The notes beneath the pieces were generated by a model. That model ran no database searches. It had not been told where the DNA came from and worked only from the letters and a program-made list of their open reading frames with translations. A stretch of 20,207 nt of DNA from an uncultured Desulfobacterales bacterium (GTDB lineage: Bacteria; Desulfobacterota; Desulfobacteria; Desulfobacterales; JAFDCJ01), in the NCBI GenBank assembly GCA_945787595.1, contig CALZJV010000250.1:1-20207 (forward strand). The letters are read 5' to 3'. Every line of letters begins with the position of its first letter. Within the stretch, counting starts at the first letter, position 1. Of this stretch, positions 7,849 to 15,173 are shown one piece after another. The position numbers and the translations under genes were made by a program.

Positions 7849-8820
7849 TCACAGTCGCAGCACGCGCTTGACCAGAGTTTTCGCGATCTCGATCTTGTAA
7901 GCATTCCCGCTCATGGGCTTGGCATCCTTGACAGCAGCTTCCGCCGCCAGCTCGGCCTGGCGTTCGTCCAGCGGCCCGCCCCTGACGACATCCTCTGCTG
8001 CCACCGCCCGGTAGGGCACTGGGGCGACCGCGCCCAGGACGATGCGGGCATCCCGGCATACCCCTTGCGCCAAGTCGAGTACCGCGGCCACACTGACCAC
8101 GGCAAAGTCGACGGACTCGCGCATCCTGAATTTCGAAAACCGCTGCACGCCATTCGCGACCGGTGCCGGAATGCGGATCTCAGTGACCAGCTCATCCGGT
8201 TCGAGGACCGGCCCCAATGTGTCGTAGAAGTCCGCCAGGGGAATCGTCCGTTCCCCGGCAGGTCGGACGGTTTTCACCTCCGCTTCCAGCGCCACCAGCG
8301 CGATAGCCGGATCCGACGGACAGACCGCGTAGCATTTCCTGCCCCCGAGCACGGCGTGATACCGGTTGTCCCCCCGAATGGCATGGCAGGGACCTTTGCC
8401 CTTGCGATAGCAGGGCACGCGCCCGCCCATCTTGTCAGGGTAACGGTAGTACCAGCAGCGCGTATCCTGGCACAGGTTGCCGCCGATGGTGCCCATGTTG
8501 CGAAGTTCCGGCGAACCGACGGACGCGATGGACAGGGCCAGCACCGGGCAGTTTTTTTTGATGACCGGCGAATCGGCAATGTCGGCCAGCCTGGATAGGG
8601 CGCCGATGCGCATCCCCCCGGCATCCGCCTCAATGCCGTCCAAACCGCAAATGGTTTTCAGATTGATCACCGCCTCCGGGTAATCGGCAAGGATTTCGGA
8701 TTTGAGAACGCCGAGAAGGTCGGTTCCCCCGGCGGTCACGCGGGCCTTGCCACCGTATTCGGTCAGCAGCGCCAGGGCCTCGTCCACGGAATGGGCGTTA
8801 ACGTGTCTGAACGGTTTCAT
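7849..8820 (-). CDS. 4-hydroxybenzoyl-CoA reductase-type FAD subunit (beta)
   Basis: A 323-residue FAD-binding subunit of the xanthine-oxidase family; HcrB/HbaB is about the same length. FAD contacts are TAGGTDLL (29-36) and the TIGGNL segment (111-116). Straight after it comes a cysteine-rich insert with C122, C137, C145, C163 and C167. That is where 4-hydroxybenzoyl-CoA reductases carry an additional [4Fe-4S] cluster, which ordinary CoxM or xanthine-dehydrogenase FAD subunits lack, and it is the main reason for the specific call. The spacing between the third and fourth cysteines is longer than I recall for HcrB. I prefer the ATG at 8820 (AAGG 9 bases upstream) over an in-frame GTG at 8826. 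It starts 6 bases after the molybdopterin-subunit stop. Confidence 0.87.
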   Translation of the reverse strand: MKPFRHVNAHSVDEALALLTEYGGKARVTAGGTDLLGVLKSEILADYPEAVINLKTICGLDGIEADAGGMRIGALSRLADIADSPVIKKNCPVLALSIASVGSPELRNMGTIGGNLCQDTRCWYYRYPDKMGGRVPCYRKGKGPCHAIRGDNRYHAVLGGRKCYAVCPSDPAIALVALEAEVKTVRPAGERTIPLADFYDTLGPVLEPDELVTEIRIPAPVANGVQRFSKFRMRESVDFAVVSVAAVLDLAQGVCRDARIVLGAVAPVPYRAVAAEDVVRGGPLDERQAELAAEAAVKDAKPMSGNAYKIEIAKTLVKRVLRL

Positions 8821-8826
8821 TGACAC

Positions 8827-11091
8827 CTACCTTTCTACCCGGCCCAGGACCTCCAGGATCCGATCGGGCGTCAGGGGATAATGATGGAGGTGTTTGCCCA
8901 CAGCATTGGACACCGCCATAAGCACCGCACCGGGGCCCGGTGACGTGGCCACTTCACCCACACCGATGGCTTTGAACCGATGGGTGGGAAAGGGGGTTTC
9001 GAGGATCACGTTTTCAAATTCGGGGAGATCGGCAAAGGTTCGCCATTTGTAGTCGGTCATATTCATATTGAGCATGTGGCCGCTGTTTCGGTCGATGACC
9101 GTTTCCTCGAAAACGGCCGTATCCAGCCCGGCCGACCCCAGTGCGCCGTAAAGCTGCCCTTCGAGGCTGGGCGGATCGATGATCTGCCCCACGTCGGTGG
9201 CGGTGATCACTTTCCGGACCTTCACCGCGCCGGTCCCCGTGTCCACTTCGACCTCCACAAACAGGATGATAAAATTGGGTACGGAGTAGTCCGCCTCGTA
9301 GGTTCCGAAACCCGTGACCGAGTGCATGATGCCGATCGCTTTGCTCCAGCTGATAGTCCGGTCCGGATTCTCCCTGACGAATATCCTGGCGTCGACGGTT
9401 TCCAGTTCTTCCGGTGCCGCACCGAGTTTGGGAGCCGCTAGTTCATAAAGCTTCTGCAAAGCATCTTCCGCAGCGCCGATGACCGCCGAGCCCACGGCAT
9501 AGGTTCCCCTGGAACCAACAAGACCGAAGTCGAAAGGGTTCACCATGGTGTCGGGCGGCGTCATATGGACACGCTCGAGCGGAAGCTGGAGCACTTCGGC
9601 AGCCATCTTGCAGAGGTTGCTGCGCTGCCCCATTCCGGACTCGGACACGGATGCGTGGATGGTGGCGGTGCCGTCCGCGCTCAGCCGGATATAGGCCTCC
9701 GAATCATCTTCGCCGACGTCGGCATTGCCGTGAACGCCGACGCCGACGCCGATCCTTTTCGGCCCATCAACGGCTGTCGGCTTGAGCCATCCCTTCCACT
9801 TGTCTTTCCACCCGAAGACTTTGGCACCTTCTTCCATGGCCCTGGAATAGTCCTTACCCCGGCAGGTCCAGTGGTTGCCTTCGCGCCAAACGTACCCATC
9901 GCCGGGCTTGACGTAGTTTTTCTTAAAAAAGTGGACCGGGTCCAGGTCCGCCTTGGCCATCACATCGGCCAGAATCGGTGCCAGGGCCGACTCGAGCTCC
10001 TGTCCGCCGAAGCCACGAATCACCCCGGAGGCACACCGGTTGGTGCAGATCACCTTGGTCGCAAGGTCCCAGTTTTCGCACTTCAGAACGAGCTGGGCTT
10101 CACCGCAGCCGACGGCGATCTGGGACTGGGTCATGTCGCAAAAGGCGCCGGTGTCCACCATCCAGTCGCCCGCCACCGCCGTGACGGTCCCGTCCTTCTT
10201 GATACCGATCCTGCCGCGAAACCTGGACCCCAAGCGCAGGACAAAGGCACCGAAGTGCTCATCCTTGCTGTAGTACACCTTGACCGCCCTGCCGGTCGCT
10301 CTGGCCAAGGCGGCCGCATAGAAGAGGCACTGGGGCGCGTAGTTTTTGGATCCGAAACTCCCGCCGCATTGGGTGGTGATGGCGCGGATGTCCGGAAAGC
10401 CCATCTTGGACTGCATGATCCAACGGTGCCAGGACGCGCTCTGGGTTCCTGACCAGACGGTCAACCGCTGGTCGTCCTCCCATTGGGCGATCACGCCGGG
10501 CGGTTCGATCGGCAGCGGGTTGGCAATGTTCTCGTACCCGAATGTGCCCTCGCTGGTGAAATCGGCGTCTTCAAACCCCTTTTCGACGTCGCCCCTGACG
10601 ACCTTTGACAAGGTCTTCGGTCCGAAAGCGGGAAACTGGCTGACGAGATTGTTGGGGAAAGCATCGTGCAAAAGGGGCGCTCCAGGTTCGAGGGCCGCCT
10701 CCATGTCGTAGACGGCGGGAATTTTTTCGTATTCCACTTCGATCAGATCCAACGCGGCAGTGGCGGCTTTGCGGGTTTCGGCCGCCACCAGCGCCACCGC
10801 GTCTCCGACAAACCGCACCTTGCGATCCAGTACCGGCAGATGCTTGGGCATCCCGGTTCGCCAGGGCGGCACGTTTTTATAAGTCAATACCGCTTTTACC
10901 CCAGGAGCCGCTTCGGCCTTGGTCGTGTCGATGTGCCGGATCTCGGCATGGGGGTACGGGCTTCTCAGCACCTTGCCGTGCAGCATGGCCGCAGGCCGGA
11001 TATCGTCGATGTAATTCGCCTTTCCGGTGACAATATCCAGTGCGTCTTTTCGCGGTGTCGCCTTGCCCAGGAATCGGTAATCGTTCGGCAT
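8827..11091 (-). CDS. 4-hydroxybenzoyl-CoA reductase-type molybdopterin subunit (alpha)
   Basis: A 754-residue catalytic subunit of the xanthine-oxidase family, close to the roughly 770 of HcrA. It binds molybdopterin-cytosine dinucleotide-type cofactor and would carry out reductive removal of a ring hydroxyl from an aroyl-CoA. Visible motifs: GTQ at 215-217 within the cofactor-binding region, the glycine-rich CGGSFGSK (242-249), RGFGGQE (359-365), GSRGTYAVG (526-534), and the active-site glutamate in GVGE (E713) followed by the usual NA-x-G tail. The true start is the ATG at 11091, preceded by AGAGGTG and lying 5 bases after the 2Fe-2S subunit stop; the frame stays open 120 codons further, but that part only overlaps the neighbouring gene. 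No signal peptide, so cytoplasmic. An aldehyde or CO dehydrogenase role is possible but disfavoured by the FAD subunit and the ligase. Confidence 0.88.
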   Translation of the reverse strand: MPNDYRFLGKATPRKDALDIVTGKANYIDDIRPAAMLHGKVLRSPYPHAEIRHIDTTKAEAAPGVKAVLTYKNVPPWRTGMPKHLPVLDRKVRFVGDAVALVAAETRKAATAALDLIEVEYEKIPAVYDMEAALEPGAPLLHDAFPNNLVSQFPAFGPKTLSKVVRGDVEKGFEDADFTSEGTFGYENIANPLPIEPPGVIAQWEDDQRLTVWSGTQSASWHRWIMQSKMGFPDIRAITTQCGGSFGSKNYAPQCLFYAAALARATGRAVKVYYSKDEHFGAFVLRLGSRFRGRIGIKKDGTVTAVAGDWMVDTGAFCDMTQSQIAVGCGEAQLVLKCENWDLATKVICTNRCASGVIRGFGGQELESALAPILADVMAKADLDPVHFFKKNYVKPGDGYVWREGNHWTCRGKDYSRAMEEGAKVFGWKDKWKGWLKPTAVDGPKRIGVGVGVHGNADVGEDDSEAYIRLSADGTATIHASVSESGMGQRSNLCKMAAEVLQLPLERVHMTPPDTMVNPFDFGLVGSRGTYAVGSAVIGAAEDALQKLYELAAPKLGAAPEELETVDARIFVRENPDRTISWSKAIGIMHSVTGFGTYEADYSVPNFIILFVEVEVDTGTGAVKVRKVITATDVGQIIDPPSLEGQLYGALGSAGLDTAVFEETVIDRNSGHMLNMNMTDYKWRTFADLPEFENVILETPFPTHRFKAIGVGEVATSPGPGAVLMAVSNAVGKHLHHYPLTPDRILEVLGRVER

Positions 11092-11096
11092 AAGCT

Positions 11097-11612
11097 TCAC
11101 CTCTCTTTTTTGGCCGCCGCCGTCACGGCATCCACGACCTGGTAATGACTGATGCATCGGCAGTAGTGCCCGGAAAGGGCAGCCTTGACCGTGTTGCGGT
11201 CTGCCGAAGGGTTTCGATCGAGCAGCGATTTCGAGGCCAAGATTATCCCTGGCGTGCAAAATCCGCACTGGAAGGCGGTGTGGTCCACAAAGGCTTCCTG
11301 GATGGGATCGAGCTTCCCGGACTGTTTGTCGGCAAGGCCCTCGATGGTGGTGATCTCCCGGCCGTGGCACTCTACGGTCAAGGTCATGCACGACAATATC
11401 GCGGTGCCGTCCATGATGACCGTGCAGGAACCACAGGCGCCCTGGTCGCACCCAATCTTGGTCCCGGTCAGATTGAGGGTTTCTCTGAGGGTATGCGCCA
11501 GTGTATCCGAAGGGGCGACCTGGAAGGGACGGTCCCCCACCTCCAGCTGGTGGGAGGTCCCATTGACGGTCAGGGCGAGGGTTGTTCTCTCTTTGTCCAT
11601 GGATTGGTTCAT
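11097..11612 (-). CDS. 4-hydroxybenzoyl-CoA reductase-type 2x[2Fe-2S] subunit (gamma)
   Basis: A 171-residue ferredoxin-like small subunit of the molybdenum hydroxylase (HcrC/CoxS family, usually about 160). The plant-type cluster is bound by C55, C60, C63 and C75 (CDQGACGSC motif). The second cluster is bound by C116, C119, C151 and C153 (QCGFCTPG then CRC). After CRC the usual TGY is replaced by ISHY, a small departure from most family members. AGGAG lies 7 bases upstream of the ATG at 11612. It is the first gene of the operon behind the promoter at 11662-11689 and passes electrons between the FAD and molybdopterin subunits. Confidence 0.9.
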   Translation of the reverse strand: MNQSMDKERTTLALTVNGTSHQLEVGDRPFQVAPSDTLAHTLRETLNLTGTKIGCDQGACGSCTVIMDGTAILSCMTLTVECHGREITTIEGLADKQSGKLDPIQEAFVDHTAFQCGFCTPGIILASKSLLDRNPSADRNTVKAALSGHYCRCISHYQVVDAVTAAAKKER

Positions 11613-11661
11613 GACAGTCTCCTGTCTGTTTCAGGTAAATTCCTTCAAAATTTGATCTTAA

Positions 11662-11689
11662 CTTATCGGGGCACTTTACTGTGTGTCAA
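11662..11689 (-). promoter_or_regulatory. Sigma70-like promoter of the reductase-ligase operon
   Basis: On the minus strand a perfect TTGACA (11689-11684) is followed after 16 bases by GATAAG (11667-11662). Transcription would start about 40 bases before the ATG at 11612. Only four of six -10 bases match TATAAT, so expression may need an activator. No operator is obvious next to it. Confidence 0.5.
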
Positions 11690-11999
11690 TAAAAATATGA
11701 GAGCTCCTGCGTGTCATGACCCGGTGCTGGAAGAAAGAACCGGGAGATACAACCCGACCACAAACTTGCTCGGATATCATGACGGGCAGGACAGGGGTTG
11801 GGATTGAATCGAGCTGACTGCGGAATGGTGGTTTGACCTTACCATCGTGCTGAAGGGCAGAGAGAAATCATCGTTCATGGATGTGGATCCCTTTCCTATT
11901 ACCCATTGTCTTAGTAAACCCCCATCGTCGATAATTCAGCCATGAACTATATTGTGTTTAGCCTAACTGTCCGAGCCACATTCAGGGAGATTTCGATTA
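11690..11999. other. Intergenic region between haemoglobin gene end and reductase promoter
   Basis: No gene can be supported. CCCGGT at 11720-11725 pairs with ACCGGG at 11739-11744, but no T-run follows on either strand, so I do not call a terminator. The haemoglobin gene (minus strand) ends at 12000 without a clear terminator, so read-through toward the reductase operon is possible. Confidence 0.5.
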
Positions 12000-12383
12000 T
12001 TAGCCTGCCGACCCAATGTCGCCAGTAATTTCTTCTGCATAAGTGCTGATGCGGCTGATAATATCTTGCACCTCCTGGTCATTGATCCCGTGACCTTGGA
12101 GAGTATCAATTAGGTGACCGACGTACAGAGCAAAATGATGTTTGGTAATGCCTCTTCCATGGTGGACATGGCTAAGAGGTCTGCCAGTATAGGTGATCGG
12201 GCCATCCAGTGCTGCACTAAAGAACTCGCGCTGCATTCGGCGGAGCTTGGCCATAGAGGTGTTTCGAAAAAACGGCTTTAGTTCTGGATCGGCAATGACG
12301 CGATCATAAAATTCGTGGATAAGTTCTCTGATAGTTTGTTCGCCACCGACTCGCCCAAATAATGTTTGCTGTTTATTATGCAT
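12000..12383 (-). CDS. glbN: Group I truncated haemoglobin (TrHbN-like)
   Basis: A 127-residue 2-on-2 globin. Landmarks: Y26 at B10, F38-F39 around CD1, Q51 at E11, and H74 as the proximal F8 histidine in HVHHGRGI. The GRPLSHVHHGRGITKHHF region has the same layout as Mycobacterium TrHbN (VHQGRGI). Tyr B10 plus Gln E11 is the pair associated with tight O2 binding and NO dioxygenation. Length fits the family. GGAGG lies 6 bases before the ATG at 12383. It follows the ABM-domain gene on the same strand after a 113-base gap. In an anaerobe the likely job is NO or O2 removal (inference). Confidence 0.92.
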   Translation of the reverse strand: MHNKQQTLFGRVGGEQTIRELIHEFYDRVIADPELKPFFRNTSMAKLRRMQREFFSAALDGPITYTGRPLSHVHHGRGITKHHFALYVGHLIDTLQGHGINDQEVQDIISRISTYAEEITGDIGSAG

Positions 12384-12496
12384 TTTAAACCTCCGAGTTT
12401 CATTTGACCAATTGGCAAAACCGGAATTTCAAGGCTAGAAAATTGAATAGACACAGGAGGCATAAGATTGTTTTATCCGAAATTTCGCTACCAGTT

Positions 12497-12838
12497 TTAA
12501 ATGTATTCAGCTTGTCTGTGAGTCGCCTTTTCAGCAATTGTTCCGGGTACCATTGGTGAATAAATGTGATATTCTGTTTTTTCTCCGGATAGGGTTTCAA
12601 TTTTTCCTTCCATCATGGCTCTTTCTTGACTTTGGGCCCATTTATTCCAGTCTTCAACTGTTTCCCATCTGCTGATGACTAAGCATTCTCCGGGGTGTTC
12701 TATGTCGCATAAGGTTTCTCCTGAAATATAGCCTGGTTGATACATGGCAAGGGATCTCATTTGTAGAATAAGAGGGACCAACTCTTTTGCCTGACTTCCC
12801 TGTTTGACCTTTCTTTTGATAACAACTTGAATCGCCAT
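12497..12838 (-). CDS. ABM-domain (YgiN-like) monooxygenase family protein
   Basis: A 113-residue protein with one antibiotic-biosynthesis-monooxygenase (dimeric alpha/beta barrel) domain. It starts MAIQVVIKRKVK (first strand), has a QPGYISGE turn, then VISRWETVEDWNKW, the classic strand-and-helix signature, and a longer C-terminal tail than the ~95-residue YgiN type. I take the ATG at 12838, since AAGGAGG sits immediately upstream; an in-frame start 24 bases earlier overlaps that site. Family members include quinol monooxygenases and haem-degrading IsdG-type enzymes, but many have no known activity and no catalytic residue can be assigned here. It is the upstream partner of the truncated haemoglobin. 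Confidence 0.82.
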   Translation of the reverse strand: MAIQVVIKRKVKQGSQAKELVPLILQMRSLAMYQPGYISGETLCDIEHPGECLVISRWETVEDWNKWAQSQERAMMEGKIETLSGEKTEYHIYSPMVPGTIAEKATHRQAEYI

Positions 12839-12919
12839 ATTTTCCTCCTTAACCCATTCCACTATTTTGCTGATATAAGTTTAAGAGTCGGTATATTGCC
12901 AGGTTGTTGCTTTGCCTAT

Positions 12920-12948
12920 AAGATAGGTAGGGAAATGAGCTGTGTAAA
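12920..12948 (-). promoter_or_regulatory. Possible promoter of the ABM-haemoglobin pair
   Basis: On the minus strand TTTACA (12948-12943) and TATCTT (12925-12920) are separated by 17 bases, about 80 bases ahead of the ABM start at 12838. The match is five of six for -35 and four of six for -10. The remaining bases of the 12839-12989 gap show nothing else definite. Confidence 0.38.
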
Positions 12949-12989
12949 TACCAAAAGACTTACAGGTTTTTATCAGGTAAAAACTAATA

Positions 12990-14096
12990 TTATGAAAGGG
13001 CTAAAAGATGGGATCTCAGATTGATTTTCTTATTGATGAGGTCAAACTTTTTTCTGAGGTTATTACGATGAAAATCAATTACCCGGGTGGACGAATTCAA
13101 TAAGTCTGCAATTTCCTTGGTCGTTTTGCCTTTTTTTATCAGATCTGCCACCTGGATCTCTTTTGGTGTTAAATTAAAATAGCTTGAGGACAATTTGTGG
13201 ACAAAGGGCGAGATAATTTCATTCAGGTTGGATTCAATGACACTGATATAGCTGTTCTGCAGCGTACTTAACTTGCCCTTTTTCATTTTTTCCAGATAGG
13301 GCAAAACAAGCTCTTTCACGTTAAAGATCACCTTCTCTTCGATTTCTGCCTTATCTTCATCTCTTTGCTTTAGTAAAACCTTTAACGCTGCATTGACGTC
13401 CTCCAGATTCTTAGTTTTAAGTTCCAATTCTTTTTCTCGTCTTTTTAGCGTTTTTGTGGCCTGTTTCTTCTCCCTCAAAAGTTCTTCGAGCTCACTTGCA
13501 TGTTGCTGAATTTGTTCGTAAAGGCTTGAGTTATATAAACAGATCGCAATCTGGCTGGCAATGGTCTCCAGAAAATAAGCTTGATGAGAAAATTGACGGT
13601 TTGTCAGTGAAGCTATCCCTAAAACCCCAAGAATATTCTTACCAATGAGCAGGGGCAACGCTGCAAACGATCGAATTCCTATATTTTTGCATTGATTCAA
13701 TGTACAACATGGATCAGAATTAATATCAGTAGAATACACAGATTCTCCAGTTTCCGCAACTACCCCGCAAAGGCATTCGCCAACTTCCTTAACCTTTGGT
13801 CCATCGTGGGGAACGTTCAGGTCATCTTCTTCCATCTCTTGTAAAACCAGCTTATCTCCCCGTTTCAAGTAGATAACAGTCAAATCCGGTGATACCGTGG
13901 AATGGATCTGTCTATGAGTAGATGTGATCATCTGTTTCATGGATAGATTTGATGTTACCTCATGGGTTAAGGTGGTGATAGCGGCCAATTCATCAACTCG
14001 ACGTTGGAGTGCATTCTTGTTTTTTTGTTTGATAATTTTATTATCAAATTCGTGAAGCCCATGTTCCAACTCAATATTAGCTGACTTAATTTTCAC
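12990..14096 (-). CDS. GAF-sensor LuxR-type transcription regulator with cysteine-rich GAF
   Basis: A 368-residue regulator. Residues about 35-192 form a GAF domain ending in SFAALPLLIGKNILGVLGIAS. A coiled coil spans about 195-255, a linker helix region follows to 300, and a LuxR/GerE helix-turn-helix occupies about 306-360 (LTPKEIQVADLI, then TTKEIADLLNSSTRVIDFHRNN). The GAF domain has a clustered cysteine pattern, C108-x-C110 then C130, C131 and C136, apt for a metal, Fe-S or haem-linked redox sensor, though the ligand is unknown. No receiver domain is present, so it senses directly. The start is GTG at 14096 with GGAGG 9 bases upstream. It lies upstream of and in line with the ABM and haemoglobin genes, the probable targets. 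A palindrome at 14132-14143 may be its own operator. Confidence 0.85.
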   Translation of the reverse strand: MKIKSANIELEHGLHEFDNKIIKQKNKNALQRRVDELAAITTLTHEVTSNLSMKQMITSTHRQIHSTVSPDLTVIYLKRGDKLVLQEMEEDDLNVPHDGPKVKEVGECLCGVVAETGESVYSTDINSDPCCTLNQCKNIGIRSFAALPLLIGKNILGVLGIASLTNRQFSHQAYFLETIASQIAICLYNSSLYEQIQQHASELEELLREKKQATKTLKRREKELELKTKNLEDVNAALKVLLKQRDEDKAEIEEKVIFNVKELVLPYLEKMKKGKLSTLQNSYISVIESNLNEIISPFVHKLSSSYFNLTPKEIQVADLIKKGKTTKEIADLLNSSTRVIDFHRNNLRKKFDLINKKINLRSHLLALS

Positions 14097-14131
14097 CTGA
14101 TTAGTCCTCCATTCAGCATTGTATGTGTATG

Positions 14132-14143
14132 AGGTTTAAACCT
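14132..14143. promoter_or_regulatory. Perfect 12-bp palindrome AGGTTTAAACCT, candidate operator
   Basis: It lies 36 bases before the GTG of the GAF-LuxR regulator, next to an AT-rich tract at 14144-14158 that could hold a promoter. LuxR-type proteins bind short dyads of this kind. The first nine bases (AGGTTTAAA) recur on the minus strand across the ribosome site of the haemoglobin gene (12382-12391), which may be chance because AGG is part of the Shine-Dalgarno. Confidence 0.35.
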
Positions 14144-14185
14144 ATATTTAATATATAATCAGAAAGTTTAATTGCAAATGCCATC

Positions 14186-15173
14186 ATTATCAGTGAAATT
14201 TCGATGTTTAGCTACAAATCACAAGTTCCTTCGATACGGGAGCTCGGCAGTCAGCTTGGTGTTAGTCATGTCTTGGATGGCGGGGGCTGAACGGTATGAT
14301 AGAAATATAGGCGACATTTTTACTGTTCAGGATGAAATTACCGAAAGGATCGTTGAGGCCATGGACATCAAGCTTGTGACCGGGGAAATGGCACACACCA
14401 TACGGAAAGTCCTTCGGAATCCGGATGCTCTTGAATATTACTATCGCGGTTGGGAGGCACTTTTTGGCTCGACAAAAGACGATATTAAGGAAGCCCAGCA
14501 AATGTTTGAAGAAACCATGCAGTTGGAACCTGAATCTTCGTTCGGATATGCGCTGGCGGCATGGGCCCATTGATGGTCTGTAGATCAAGGGCTAAACGAA
14601 GATACTGCACTTTCACTGGAAAGGGCTATCGAACTGGCCCGAAAGGCTGAAGAATTAGAGGATTTTACGGGATTGTCTCACCTGGTGATGGCGCAAGTTC
14701 ACCTTTTTAATCGGGAACATGATAAGGGACTGGAAGCAGTCCAAAAAGCGGTTCTCGCTCGTCCGAGTTGTGATCTTTCCTATATAGCCAAGGCCAATAT
14801 TCTTACCTATCTGGGTAGGCCAACAGAAGCGATCGATCTTGCCAAATTTGCAATTCGTCTTGCTACTGTCTACCCTCCTTTTTTTCAGAAAACCCTTGCC
14901 GCTGCTTTTTACGGCAGTGGCCGATATGAAAAAGCAATCGAGTCGGCCAAAGAAGTCCTTAAGAGCGATGAGGATAACCTGGATGCTTTTTTAATTCTCG
15001 CAGGCGCCAACGCTGCATTACATCAACAAGAGGAGGCCTCCAAAGCGGCCACGAAGATCAAAAGAATCAAGCCTGATTTTTCGCTTAAAAAATATGCAGA
15101 AACACAGCCATACAGAGATCCGAAAATACTGGAACAGGTAACGAGTATGCTTCAGAGGGTAGGATTGCATTAG
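14186..15173 (+). pseudogene. Decayed class III cyclase-TPR protein, C-terminal region
   Basis: The reading frame matches the linker and tetratricopeptide half of adenylate-cyclase/TPR proteins but is broken three ways. First, the catalytic domain is missing, and homology begins with ISMFSYKSQVPSIRELGSQLG (one frame, about 14198-14250), the usual SFxYKGK...IxxELGVxYVLEG segment. Second, at about 14275-14290 some 25 conserved codons are deleted and the frame changes, resuming at ERYDRNIGDIFTVQDEIT. Third, a TGA at 14571-14573 interrupts WAH-stop-WSVDQG; the next codons continue in the same frame to 15173, and relatives have an aromatic residue there, so TGG to TGA is the simplest explanation. 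TPR-like helices follow (NPDALEYYYRGWEAL, EAQQMFEETMQLEP, TEAIDLAKFAIRLA, GRYEKAIESAKEVLKSD). Not functional as a whole; 14673-15173 could still yield a short TPR peptide. Confidence 0.78.

Noticed and set aside
7339..8598. Long open frame on the + strand opposite the ligase and FAD subunit
   Set aside because: It overlaps two well-supported genes, is rich in P, R, H and G as expected from the antisense of GC-rich coding DNA, and shows no motif or ribosome site.
9565..10452. Open frame on the + strand opposite the molybdopterin subunit
   Set aside because: It is the antisense shadow of a conserved catalytic subunit with all family motifs; its own translation matches nothing known.
11092..11451. 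120-codon N-terminal extension of the molybdopterin subunit
   Set aside because: It only overlaps the 2Fe-2S gene in another frame; the ATG at 11091 has a ribosome site and gives the family length.
14571..14573. In-frame TGA as a possible selenocysteine codon
   Set aside because: It lies between TPR helices where relatives have an aromatic residue, no SECIS-like hairpin follows directly, and the same gene has an upstream deletion and frameshift. A TGG to TGA nonsense change is simpler.
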